33,588 nucleotides of DNA from Chitinophagales bacterium. Lineage in GTDB: Bacteria > Bacteroidota > Bacteroidia > Chitinophagales > Saprospiraceae. A model generated the notes under the pieces. It ran no database searches, had not been told where the DNA came from, and saw only the letters and a program-made list of their open reading frames with translations. A program made the translations under genes and the position numbers. Shown piece after piece: positions 1 to 6,684 of the stretch; positions within the stretch are counted from its first letter, which is position 1; every line of letters begins with the position of its first letter. Location of the stretch: NCBI GenBank assembly GCA_013298955.1, contig JAAFJT010000050.1, forward strand, positions 1-33,588, in the 5' to 3' direction.

Positions 1-167
1 TGGAGCAGGAAACGGGCACTTTTTTTCAACGCTTGTACAAAACGATGCAAAATCAATTAGTGGATAGACAATATTTGCGTTATTACAATCAACGGATTCG
101 GTTTGAAGTGAAAAGCAATGGTTCTGGAACGGTTGTGCCGATTGTGGTGGAAATCCCACATAATTGA
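1..167 (+). CDS. C-terminal fragment of an unrecognised protein
   Basis: An open frame enters from the left edge (first full codon at position 3) and stops at TGA 165-167, leaving the last 54 residues. The fragment is rich in aromatic and basic residues (a QYLRYYNQRIRFEVK-like stretch) and ends in a Val/Ile-rich beta-like segment. I do not recognise a family. It runs toward the convergent acyltransferase gene, and the long 241-372 hairpin lies between them, which suits a shared bidirectional terminator. The coding status rests only on the open frame, its plausible composition and the downstream hairpin. Confidence 0.55.
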   Translation, partial: EQETGTFFQRLYKTMQNQLVDRQYLRYYNQRIRFEVKSNGSGTVVPIVVEIPHN

Positions 168-240
168 TTGAATTACTGAAAACTCATTCTTTAATCTTCT
201 GAGGTTGCAAAGATGAAAACCTTTAAGCCAACGTTTTTGT

Positions 241-372
241 AACACATAGTTCACATAGGAAGACATAGGACACATAGGTTTCTTCCTTAGAACAGGGCGC
301 ATTTCAAAACAACGCCCCTATGTGTCCTATGTGTCCTATGTGTCCTATGTCTTCCTATGTGAACTATGTGTT
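241..372. repeat. Long hairpin repeat, family A (CATAGGA-type), perfect 38-bp arms
   Basis: Positions 241-278 are the exact reverse complement of 335-372, and the match continues outward imperfectly for about 7 nt. The right side carries extra tandem copies of the 9-mer CCTATGTGT from 317. The spacer is about 56 nt. It lies between convergent genes and ends 14 nt before the acyltransferase stop codon, so bidirectional termination is the simplest role. Related copies occur at 30151-30267 and, cut by the window end, at 33566-33588. Confidence 0.9.
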
Positions 373-386
373 GCAAAAGGGTATCA

Positions 387-959
387 CTACGATTTCAAGA
401 CAGTATCTATATCAAAATCATTTTCTGTATTTCGACCTTTTACCCCAACAAAATATTGCAACAATTGTTTCAAATCCGCTTCATAATTCCCTGTGGTATA
501 AAACGGTTGCCCAAAGCCAACTTCTTTTCTGCCCCAATCAAATTTACAGGTCACTATCGGTACGCCTGCTTGATGCGCCACATAATAAAAGCCTGATTTC
601 AAGGTGGTTACTTTTTTGCGCGTCCCTTCAACCGCAAAGCACAACTTAAAATCAGGTTCTTTTTTGAAAATATTCGCAACCGCCTGTACAAAATCACTGC
701 GTTTGCTTCTATCCACAGGATAGCCACCCATCCAGCGCATGTATTGACCAAAAAGCGGCACTTTGAATAACGTGTCTTTTCCCACAAAACGAATATTGGC
801 ATGCACGATGGGGCGCAAGAAAATGCCAATCGGAAAATCCCAATTCGACGTGTGGTGCAGCACCATGATAACCGATTGTGGAGCCTCTTGCGGGTAGGTT
901 TCCACGATTTTCCATCCCCATAGGGTTTCAAATAAAAATTTGTAAATTGATTTTTTCAT
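387..959 (-). CDS. PlsC-like 1-acylglycerol-3-phosphate acyltransferase family protein
   Basis: A 190-residue protein of the lysophospholipid acyltransferase superfamily, which transfers acyl chains from acyl-ACP or acyl-CoA to a glycerophospholipid-type acceptor at the inner face of the membrane. The catalytic HX4D motif is at residues 36-41 (HTSNWD) and the acceptor-binding EGTR motif at 111-114. A GGYPVDR segment (78-84) lies in the usual position between them. It is shorter than typical PlsC (about 240 residues) and has no clear transmembrane helix, which fits the small single-domain subfamily often annotated as glycerol acyltransferase. The acceptor cannot be told from sequence. It is monocistronic, with a -7 element 26 nt upstream of the ATG. 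Confidence 0.85.
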   Translation of the reverse strand: MKKSIYKFLFETLWGWKIVETYPQEAPQSVIMVLHHTSNWDFPIGIFLRPIVHANIRFVGKDTLFKVPLFGQYMRWMGGYPVDRSKRSDFVQAVANIFKKEPDFKLCFAVEGTRKKVTTLKSGFYYVAHQAGVPIVTCKFDWGRKEVGFGQPFYTTGNYEADLKQLLQYFVGVKGRNTENDFDIDTVLKS

Positions 960-984
960 GCTTGATGCAATTGATTAATTGCTA

Positions 985-992
985 CAAAGATA
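985..992 (-). promoter_or_regulatory. -7 promoter element of the acyltransferase gene
   Basis: On the minus strand this reads TATCTTTG, an exact match to the Bacteroidota -7 consensus TAnnTTTG, 26 nt upstream of the start codon. No convincing TTTG -33 box was found at the expected distance. Confidence 0.5.
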
Positions 993-1011
993 AATCAATT
1001 CATACCATATT

Positions 1012-1794
1012 TTAGTTAATTTTGAAACTTTTATCGCTGTATAAAAATTTGCCACCGCGTTGAATGGTCACGGTAAAAGTCAAGGTATCGCCGATTTTCA
1101 ATTTTTTAATCAGTTTAATTTGTTCTGTACTGAATTTATTAGAGACCGCTTGAGTTTCTGAAAACTTGCCTTCATGTTCTCGTTCTACAACTAACTCATT
1201 GATTTCCAAAAGATTACCTTTTTCATCTCGAATCGTGAGGGGCGTATCAAGCAATTCTTTCAAAGCATCTTTGGCAATACTTTCGCTTGTCAAGGTTCCC
1301 CAATTAATTTTAAAATCACCCGATGATTCATCTTTTTTAGCGGCAAATCGAATCGGAAGTGTCCATTTAAATTTAATATTTTTACCTTTGTCTTTGCCCG
1401 CTTCCCATTTGGGCATGCGTTTCAAAACGCTCAATGCTGCCGAATCATGCGTCCAACCAATCCCACGAATGATTTTTGGTTCTACTAAATCGCCGATTTC
1501 ATCCACCACAAACGAGACATAAACCGTCCCTTCCGCATTATTTTCAGAAGGCAACTGCGGCAATAATAGATTTTGAGCCAAAAAAGCGGCTAATGCTTTA
1601 TTGGAACAAGCGCGTTTTTCAGGTGTTCCATCCTTCCATCCTGCACAACCTTGAAAATAAGGCATGATTTCGGCATTAGAATAAATAGAATCTTGCATTT
1701 GAGCGAATGAAAAGTTCATTTGCAAGGTAAAATAGCCTAAGAAAGCTATTTTTTTAGAAAATGGAAATGGTTTTATCTTGTGGTAGTGACTCAT
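1012..1794 (-). CDS. Periplasmic protein with TonB C-terminal domain and GldM-C-like domain
   Basis: A 260-residue exported protein. Residues 14-32 are hydrophobic and end in FAQ, a likely signal peptide rather than the membrane anchor and proline-rich rod of classical TonB. Residues about 43-150 match the Bacteroidota TonB_C pattern: a GCxGW...C segment, then GTVYVSFVVDEIGDL (89-103), an IIRGIG motif, MPKWEAGK (127-134) and a final LPIRF strand. Residues about 165-260 contain an SNKFSTEQIKLIKKLKIGD stretch (218-236) resembling the C-terminal domain of the gliding protein GldM. The GldM similarity is my inference from pattern, weaker than the TonB_C call. A role in envelope protein interaction is plausible; energising a receptor is unlikely without an anchor. 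Confidence 0.75.
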   Translation of the reverse strand: MSHYHKIKPFPFSKKIAFLGYFTLQMNFSFAQMQDSIYSNAEIMPYFQGCAGWKDGTPEKRACSNKALAAFLAQNLLLPQLPSENNAEGTVYVSFVVDEIGDLVEPKIIRGIGWTHDSAALSVLKRMPKWEAGKDKGKNIKFKWTLPIRFAAKKDESSGDFKINWGTLTSESIAKDALKELLDTPLTIRDEKGNLLEINELVVEREHEGKFSETQAVSNKFSTEQIKLIKKLKIGDTLTFTVTIQRGGKFLYSDKSFKIN

Positions 1795-1879
1795 GTAAAA
1801 GAGTTGTTGGAATTAAAAAATTAATATCCTTAATTTTGCAAAAATCGCGCCTACTAATTTAGGAAAGTCTCCTAAAAAG

Positions 1880-1888
1880 TTATCCACA
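1880..1888 (+). promoter_or_regulatory. Consensus DnaA box upstream of dnaN
   Basis: TTATCCACA, identical to the strongest DnaA-binding 9-mer. It sits about 20 nt upstream of the dnaN -33 box and 140 nt before the dnaN start. It is the only exact copy I found in the window, and a 9-mer is expected by chance in roughly one window in four, so its position is what makes it worth noting. Confidence 0.4.
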
Positions 1889-1907
1889 TAATGTTCATAA
1901 TTTTCGT

Positions 1908-1937
1908 TTTGTAGTCTAAATTTTTAGTGTAAATTTG
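1908..1937 (+). promoter_or_regulatory. dnaN promoter (Bacteroidota type)
   Basis: TTTG (1908-1911), an 18-nt spacer, then TAAATTTG (1930-1937), which is an exact TAnnTTTG -7 element. Transcription would begin near 1943, giving a leader of about 77 nt to the ATG at 2020. Confidence 0.7.
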
Positions 1938-2019
1938 CACCTTCGGAAATTTAATGTCATTATTTGACTTAAAAACCGATATTAAAAATTATAAATATAA
2001 TCAAAAAAGTGATATTTCG

Positions 2020-3141
2020 ATGAAATTTACCGTATCCTCTAACAATCTTTTGAAACAATTACAACTCGTAGGGAGCGCAATTGGGTCAAATCCTGTATTA
2101 CCTATTTTAGAAAACTTTTTGTTTACCCTACAAGGTGATACCCTAACGATTGCAGCGACTGATTTAGAAACGTCTATGACCACTCAACTCGAAGTGAGTG
2201 CGGACGAAAACGAATCGGGTGCTGTAGCGATTCCTGCTCAAATTTTACAAGCAACGTTGAAAGCACTCGGCGATAAACCCGTCACTATCAATGTGAATAC
2301 AGATACGTTTGGCATCGAAATCATCTCTTCCAATGGAAAATGTGAATGTGTCGGCGAAAATGGGGCGGATTATCCGCGCATTCCAACCTCAGAAGGGGCA
2401 GAAAAAATCGAAGTGCCTGCGAATGTTTTAACACAAGGTATTTCTAAAACGATTTTTGCGACAAGCAATGATGAATTGCGCCCGCAAATGACAGGGGTTT
2501 TCTTCCAAATTGAGGAAAATAAATTGACCTTAGTGGCAACCGATGCCCATAAATTGGTGCGTTATACGTTTACCAATGTGCAAAGTGAGCATTCTTCAAC
2601 CTTGATTGTGCCGAAAAAAGCCTTGAATGCGTTGTCAAAAGCCTTGAAAGCAGGTCAAACGGTGGAAGTTGGTTTTACAAAAGCAAATGCGTTTTTCACT
2701 TTTGGGCATGTTCATATGTCTTGCCGCTTGATTGATGCACGTTATCCAGATTATAATGCGGTGATTCCTGTCAATAATCCGAATATTTTGACGTTGGAAC
2801 GCAAACTTTTCCATGAAGCGTTGAAAGTGGTGGTCATTTACGCCAGTAAAACGACCAATCAAGTGGTTTTGAATATCAGCGATAAAAGTTTGACGATTTC
2901 AACGCAAGATTTGGATTTTAGCAACCAAGCGACCCAACAATTGCCTTGCATTTATGAAGGTACGCCATTGACGATTGGTTTCAATGCCAAATTTTTAATG
3001 GAAATGTTAAATGTTTTGGAATCCGATGAGGTCAAAATGGAACTTTCGACCCCCACACGGGCGGGTATTTTGCGTCCTGCGACGGAAACAGAGGGCGAAG
3101 ATATTTTAATGTTAGTCATGCCAACGATGTTATCTAATTAA
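2020..3141 (+). CDS. dnaN: DNA polymerase III subunit beta (sliding clamp)
   Basis: A 373-residue beta clamp. The homodimeric ring encircles DNA and tethers polymerase III and repair factors. The start at 2020 (MKFTVSSNNLLKQLQ) matches the normal clamp N-terminus. An in-frame ATG 66 nt upstream at 1954 would add 22 AT-rich codons that clamps lack, so I rejected it. The family layout is seen throughout: a first-domain NPVLPILENFLF motif, ATDLETSM, GVFFQIEE and ATDAHKLVR in the second domain, and an LMLVMPT C-terminus where the hydrophobic peptide-binding pocket closes. dnaA is not next to it. A strong hairpin follows the stop, and a DnaA box lies upstream of the promoter. Confidence 0.97.
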   Translation: MKFTVSSNNLLKQLQLVGSAIGSNPVLPILENFLFTLQGDTLTIAATDLETSMTTQLEVSADENESGAVAIPAQILQATLKALGDKPVTINVNTDTFGIEIISSNGKCECVGENGADYPRIPTSEGAEKIEVPANVLTQGISKTIFATSNDELRPQMTGVFFQIEENKLTLVATDAHKLVRYTFTNVQSEHSSTLIVPKKALNALSKALKAGQTVEVGFTKANAFFTFGHVHMSCRLIDARYPDYNAVIPVNNPNILTLERKLFHEALKVVVIYASKTTNQVVLNISDKSLTISTQDLDFSNQATQQLPCIYEGTPLTIGFNAKFLMEMLNVLESDEVKMELSTPTRAGILRPATETEGEDILMLVMPTMLSN

Positions 3142-3168
3142 TAATCAATTTTTCAAAAATTAATTTCC

Positions 3169-3214
3169 AAGAAAAGTAATAACAGTTACAGTGGTAACTA
3201 TTATTACTTTTCTT
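3169..3214 (+). terminator. Terminator hairpin after dnaN
   Basis: Arms 3169-3189 and 3194-3214 pair over 21 bp with one mismatch around a 4-nt loop (AGTG). The right arm ends in a T-rich stretch. It lies 28 nt after the dnaN stop and just ahead of the aroK -7 element. Confidence 0.75.
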
Positions 3215-3222
3215 ATTTTGAT

Positions 3223-3230
3223 TACTTTTG
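3223..3230 (+). promoter_or_regulatory. -7 promoter element of aroK
   Basis: TACTTTTG matches TAnnTTTG and is 25 nt before the aroK ATG, immediately after the dnaN hairpin. No TTTG box is visible at the -33 distance, so support is partial. Confidence 0.4.
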
Positions 3231-3255
3231 TTTTTTTTAAACCAATTAATATATC

Positions 3256-3795
3256 ATGAAAATTTTTTTAATCGGATTTATGGGTTGTGGCAAAACTTTC
3301 ATTGGTGAAAGATTAGCACAACAATTGAATATATCGTTCATTGACATGGATGAATATTTACAACAAAAGGAGCATCAAACCATCGCCCAAATATTTACAC
3401 AACATGGCGAAGCGTATTTTAGGCGTTTAGAAAGCGAAAAATTGCGCGAAATGGCAAATAAGCAAAATTGTGTCATCGCAACAGGCGGCGGCGCACCTTG
3501 TTTTCACGATAATATGGCTTGGATGAATCAACAGGGCATTACGATTTATTTACAATCGTCTGTGGATTTATTATTTGGACGCTTGAAAAGTGAAAGTGAA
3601 AAACGACCTGTTTTAGGTGGGCGTTCTGATAAAGAATTAAAATCTTTTATCGCCCAAAAAATCAAAGAACGAGATGCCTATTACACCCAATCTCATTGGA
3701 TTATTCCGCAAGGGAATGGGGAGGCAACCACTATTTTGCAACAAATCATGGATTTAAAGTTCTATGAAAAAGCAGAAATTGAAAAGAAAAATTAA
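3256..3795 (+). CDS. aroK: Shikimate kinase
   Basis: A 179-residue cytoplasmic kinase that phosphorylates shikimate at O3 with ATP in chorismate/aromatic amino acid synthesis. Walker A is GFMGCGKT (7-14). The shikimate-binding DMD is at 30-32, the arginine of FRRLE at 56, the GGG loop at 77-79 and the lid RPVL at 117-120, all at the usual spacing. The length is normal for the family. It sits alone between hairpins and has its own -7 element, so it is probably transcribed separately from dnaN. A Lys-rich tail (EKAEIEKKN) follows the folded core and is not expected to matter for catalysis. Confidence 0.95.
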   Translation: MKIFLIGFMGCGKTFIGERLAQQLNISFIDMDEYLQQKEHQTIAQIFTQHGEAYFRRLESEKLREMANKQNCVIATGGGAPCFHDNMAWMNQQGITIYLQSSVDLLFGRLKSESEKRPVLGGRSDKELKSFIAQKIKERDAYYTQSHWIIPQGNGEATTILQQIMDLKFYEKAEIEKKN

Positions 3796-3798
3796 AAA

Positions 3799-3829
3799 AA
3801 AGATAGTTTCCCAAAAAAGAACTATCTTT
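3799..3829 (+). terminator. Small hairpin after aroK, overlapping the helicase promoter
   Basis: AAAGATAGTT (3799-3808) pairs with AACTATCTTT (3820-3829) across an 11-nt loop, 4 nt after the aroK stop. The right arm contains the TATCTTTG -7 element proposed for the helicase gene, so the two functions may overlap. Confidence 0.4.
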
Positions 3830-3830
3830 G
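3823..3830 (+). promoter_or_regulatory. -7 promoter element of the DEAD-box helicase gene
   Basis: TATCTTTG fits TAnnTTTG and lies 31 nt before the TTG start codon. No clear -33 TTTG box is seen. Confidence 0.4.
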
Positions 3831-3860
3831 CACAAATTTTTAGTAATAAAGTATTAGCAT

Positions 3861-5615
3861 TTGAAATCATTTAATGAATCGGGATTGAACGAAGCGTTGT
3901 TGAAGGGCATTGAGGCATTAGGGTTTGAAACCCCTACGCCCGTCCAACAATTGGTTATCCCGCACGCGCTCACGCACAAAGGCGACATCGTCGCCCTCGC
4001 CCAGACCGGTACGGGCAAAACCGCCGCTTTCGGGCTGCCGCTTTTGCATCTGACTGACCCTACGATTCGTTTTGTACAAGCCATTGTGCTTTGTCCGACC
4101 CGCGAATTGTGTATGCAGGTCACGAGTGATTTGGTCAACTACGCCAAGTTTGCCTCTCAATTTAAGGTCACAGCTGTTTATGGCGGAACGAGCATTGACC
4201 AACAAATTCGTGCCGTGCGCTCTGGCACCCAAATCGTCGTCGCCACACCAGGTCGGTTAGTGGATTTGATTCAACGCGAAGCTATTGCACTGGATAAGGT
4301 GCGTCATTTTGTCCTCGATGAAGCGGATGAGATGTTGAACATGGGGTTCAAAGACGAGTTGGATATTATCCTCTCTGCGGCGGGGAATCGAGATTCCATG
4401 TGGTTGTTTTCGGCAACTATGTCGGAAGAAGTGCGCTCCATTTCGCGGACTTATATGCCCGCGCCGTTGGAATTGAGGATCGGTAATAAAAATGCGGTCA
4501 ACGAAAACATCGAACACGTTTATTATATCTGTCGTCCTGACGACAAATATAGTGTTTTGAAACGCATCGTTGATTCAAATCCAGGCATTTTTGGATTGAT
4601 TTTCTGTCGTACCAAAGCCGATACGAAGGAAATTGCAGAGCAAATGATGCGCGATGGTTACAATTCGGAAGCGTTACATGGCGATTTATCGCAAAATGAC
4701 CGCGACCGGGTGATGAATCGTTTTAGGGAAGGGACGTTGCAGCTCCTCATCGCTACCGATGTGGCGGCTCGCGGCATTGACGTGAATGACATTTCCCATG
4801 TTATCAATTATGGTTTGCCTGATGATAACGAAGTTTATACCCACCGAAGCGGTAGAACCGGTCGGGCAGGTAAAAAAGGGGTGTCTATCACCATTACAAC
4901 GACGAAATTTGAAGACCGAATTCGTCAAATTGAGCGTTTTGCAAAAGCGGTTTTCACTAAAAAAGTGATTCCGTCAGGCGCGGAAGTTTGCGAACAACAG
5001 TTGTACAACATCGTGAAAGGCATTCGGGATATCGACGTGAGACACGAAGAAATTGACCCGTTTATGCCGAAAATTTATGAAGAATTGCAAGATTTATCCA
5101 AAGAAGATTTGATTAAACGCTTTGCGAGCATGGAGTTTAATCGCTTTTTGGAGTATTACAAAGGGGCAATGGATTTGAATATTTACCCGCGCAATGTCAG
5201 AACCCGCAGCAGTAGCAGTAGTTCGACAGGTTTGGGTATCAAATCTTCGGGCAGTTTCCAACGTGTTTTCGTCAGCATCGGTGATGCCGATGGAGTTGAT
5301 AAACGCGAATTTGTGAAATTGTTGTCTCGGGACATGCAAATTCCGATTGAGGCGATTGGCAAAATTGACATTTCGAGAACCTACTTGCATTTCGACATTG
5401 ACAAAGAATTTGTAGCACCGATTCGTACAGGTTTTGAAGGTATGAAAGTGAATGGTCGCAAGGTTCGCGTTGATGAAGCGATGCCGCGCAATGATGTTCG
5501 CGCTGATTCAGGCGGTGGGCGCAAGCCTGTTTTTCAACGCGCTGATTCGGATAGGTCATCAGATAGACCGCGCAGGCGTTTCGAGGATGCTGGAAAAAAT
5601 AAGAAAAGTAGATAA
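3861..5615 (+). CDS. DEAD-box ATP-dependent RNA helicase with DbpA-type RNA-binding domain
   Basis: A 584-residue cytoplasmic RNA helicase. Motifs appear in order: Q motif with PTPVQ (25-29), motif I AQTGTGKT (47-54), PTREL (79-83), TPGR (129-132), DEAD (153-156), SAT (184-186), ATDVAARGID (298-307) and HRSGRTGRAG (328-337). After a Ser-rich linker (449-455), residues about 467-541 resemble the RRM-like DbpA/CsdA C-terminal domain that binds structured rRNA. A basic Arg/Lys tail follows. The likely role is ribosome assembly or cold-related RNA remodelling. The start is TTG: an in-frame TAG sits two codons upstream, and the next in-frame ATG would cut into the helicase core. The segment around 3958-4040 is much richer in G+C than its surroundings. 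Confidence 0.95.
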   Translation: MKSFNESGLNEALLKGIEALGFETPTPVQQLVIPHALTHKGDIVALAQTGTGKTAAFGLPLLHLTDPTIRFVQAIVLCPTRELCMQVTSDLVNYAKFASQFKVTAVYGGTSIDQQIRAVRSGTQIVVATPGRLVDLIQREAIALDKVRHFVLDEADEMLNMGFKDELDIILSAAGNRDSMWLFSATMSEEVRSISRTYMPAPLELRIGNKNAVNENIEHVYYICRPDDKYSVLKRIVDSNPGIFGLIFCRTKADTKEIAEQMMRDGYNSEALHGDLSQNDRDRVMNRFREGTLQLLIATDVAARGIDVNDISHVINYGLPDDNEVYTHRSGRTGRAGKKGVSITITTTKFEDRIRQIERFAKAVFTKKVIPSGAEVCEQQLYNIVKGIRDIDVRHEEIDPFMPKIYEELQDLSKEDLIKRFASMEFNRFLEYYKGAMDLNIYPRNVRTRSSSSSSTGLGIKSSGSFQRVFVSIGDADGVDKREFVKLLSRDMQIPIEAIGKIDISRTYLHFDIDKEFVAPIRTGFEGMKVNGRKVRVDEAMPRNDVRADSGGGRKPVFQRADSDRSSDRPRRRFEDAGKNKKSR

Positions 5616-5742
5616 GTCGTTCAATTGAAATAACCTATCCAAAAGGTCGGCGAAGTTGCAACCTCGCCGACCTTGAATCGATACGAATCACTTGATTATC
5701 AACGATTTATATTTTAATAGTTTATTTTGATTCAACTACTTA
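5613..5742 (+). repeat. MITE-like element with imperfect terminal inverted repeats and internal palindrome
   Basis: The left end 5613-5633 and the reverse complement of the right end 5722-5742 agree at 17 of 21 positions (shared pattern TAAGTnGTTnAAT then AAATAA). Inside, 5643-5658 pairs with 5659-5674 (16 bp, one mismatch, no loop, core GTTGCAAC). The first 62 nt recur inverted at 12652-12713 with three differences. The left end overlaps the helicase stop codon TAA. No coding capacity is seen. It may also serve as a terminator. Confidence 0.6.
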
Positions 5743-5755
5743 AGTATAATGATTT

Positions 5756-5867
5756 GAATTAAGAATGAGGGAATTTCAGGAATCAAGGACACTTTTTTAT
5801 TTGCTTTTTGCTAAAACATCAAGCAAAAGATGTCCTTAATTCCTAAAAATTCCTTCATTCCTAATTC
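5756..5867. repeat. Long hairpin repeat, family D (GGAAT-type)
   Basis: Left arm 5756-5791 pairs with right arm 5831-5867 with about four substitutions and one length difference. A short inner stem (TTGCTT 5801-5806 with AAGCAA 5821-5826) caps it. The arms repeat a short word with a GGAAT core. It lies between the helicase gene and the TnpB remnant and contains no gene. Confidence 0.75.
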
Positions 5868-5893
5868 AAAAAAGAACTTTACAAGCGGTCTTT

Positions 5894-5963
5894 AACCACA
5901 AAAGGCATTGCAATCTCCTGAAAAGTACGAACTTTTGAGGAAACATTGCATTCTTTTGTGGTT
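5894..5963. repeat. Inverted repeat upstream of the TnpB remnant
   Basis: AACCACAAAA (5894-5903) pairs exactly with TTTTGTGGTT (5954-5963). A second inner pairing, AAAAGT with ACTTTT, flanks the centre near 5921-5936, while the stretch between is only partly complementary. It could be a remnant of the left end of the IS element or another intergenic hairpin; the sequence does not decide. Confidence 0.5.
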
Positions 5964-5985
5964 ATTTTTTTTGCAGAAAAAAAAC

Positions 5986-6363
5986 AAATCCACTCATTTA
6001 GATTCCGCCTTTACCTCCTTTTTCAAAGGTCAAGCGATTCAAGATGGCTCTTGGGGCAAATTTGGGGTCATTCTTCAGTACAAAGCCGAGTGGTATGGTA
6101 CTAACATCATCCAAATTGGGCGATTTGAACCCAGTTACAAAATGTCCGATTGTGGATATATCCACAAAGCGTTGACACTCGCCGAACGAACTTGGACCTG
6201 TCTCCGTTGCGCAACCGAGTATGAACGGGATCTGCAAGCGGCAAAAAATATCAAAAAATTCGCTCTAAAAAATTACGTGTCGGGAACAGACATTAAAATT
6301 CGGAACAAACTGCCTACATTAGTCGGAGTGTTGACTTACGAAGCCGCTATCCGTTTAGGGTAG
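5986..6363 (+). pseudogene. tnpB: Internally deleted IS200/IS605-family TnpB (RNA-guided nuclease) remnant
   Basis: About 125 codons remain of a protein that is normally about 370-400. The stretch HLDSAFTSFFKGQ (near 5995-6033) is typical of the TnpB N-terminal region. It is followed at once by QDGSWGKF...YKAEWYG and IGRFEPS, which belong near the C-terminus, so about 200 central residues including RuvC-I and RuvC-II are missing. The zinc ribbon is damaged: the first CxxC has lost a cysteine (KMSDCG), while CLRC survives. The RuvC-III region reads ERDLQAAKNI in place of the usual DRDxNAAxNI. The usual LPTLVGVLT tail and a right-end hairpin remain. No tnpA is nearby. Nuclease activity is not expected. 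Confidence 0.85.
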
Positions 6364-6374
6364 CGGTAGTTCAC
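6344..6374 (+). mobile_element. Probable right-end hairpin of the IS200/IS605 remnant
   Basis: CCGCTATCC (6344-6352) pairs with GGGTAGCGG (6358-6366), with one wobble, across the 5-nt loop GTTTA. It overlaps the tnpB stop codon and is followed by TAGTTCAC (6367-6374), a plausible element terminus. IS200/IS605 elements carry a subterminal hairpin here, and the same stretch encodes the 3' part of the TnpB guide (omega) RNA. The exact end is an inference. Confidence 0.55.
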
Positions 6375-6471
6375 AATAATTATTCATGACGCGTCATTAT
6401 TGGATTCATTCATTTTTGGATTTTATTACAAAAAAATCAAAAAAATCAATGAATGTAATTTAAAAAACAAG

Positions 6472-6479
6472 TACCTTTG
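6472..6479 (+). promoter_or_regulatory. -7 promoter element of tRNA-Ala
   Basis: TACCTTTG matches TAnnTTTG and lies 15 nt before the first base of the mature tRNA. No -33 TTTG box is seen at the right distance. Confidence 0.55.
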
Positions 6480-6494
6480 CAGCTCGTTTTCAAA

Positions 6495-6568
6495 GGGGGC
6501 TTAGCTCATCTGGCTAGAGCGTTAGCGTGGCACGCTAAAGGTGATGGGTTCGAGTCCCATAGCCTCCA
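6495..6568 (+). tRNA. tRNA-Ala (anticodon GGC)
   Basis: A complete cloverleaf. Acceptor GGGGGCT (6495-6501) pairs with AGCCTCC (6561-6567) with one G-U pair. The D stem is GCTC/GAGC (6504-6507/6517-6520). The anticodon stem is TTAGC/GCTAA (6522-6526/6534-6538) around a 7-nt loop with GGC at 6529-6531. The T arm is ATGGG-TTCGAGT-CCCAT (6544-6560). The discriminator is A6568, and CCA is not encoded. It reads GCC/GCU alanine codons. The TnpB remnant lies just upstream. Confidence 0.95.
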
Positions 6569-6622
6569 CTAATTAAAGTTTTACAACTTTATAAAATCTT
6601 AATTTTCAGTTTTTTAAAATCT

Positions 6623-6670
6623 AAAAGCCGCTTTTCGATTGAAATTTTTCAATAGGATAGTGGCTTTTTT
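6623..6670 (+). terminator. Terminator after tRNA-Ala
   Basis: AAAAGCCGCT (6623-6632) pairs with AGTGGCTTTT (6659-6668). An inner stem ATTGAAA/TTTCAAT (6638-6644/6647-6653) sits within it, and six T residues (6665-6670) end it. It lies 15 nt before the rdgB ATG and 55 nt after the tRNA. Confidence 0.75.
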
Positions 6671-6684
6671 AATTCATTTCAATT

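Noticed and set aside
317-343. Short tandem repeats resembling a CRISPR array
   Set aside because: The units are 9 nt with no spacers and belong to a hairpin; no cas genes occur in the window.
320-649. A + strand open frame beginning with repeated Cys-Pro-Met units
   Set aside because: Its start is encoded by the tandem 9-mer of the family A repeat and the rest is antisense to the well-supported acyltransferase gene.
1954-2019. Upstream in-frame ATG for dnaN
   Set aside because: It would add 22 AT-rich codons absent from beta clamps, and MKFTVSSNNLL at 2020 is the normal N-terminus.
5908-5985. 5' extension of the TnpB frame to a TTG at 5908
   Set aside because: This part lies within an inverted repeat and its residues do not resemble TnpB; recognisable homology begins near 5986.
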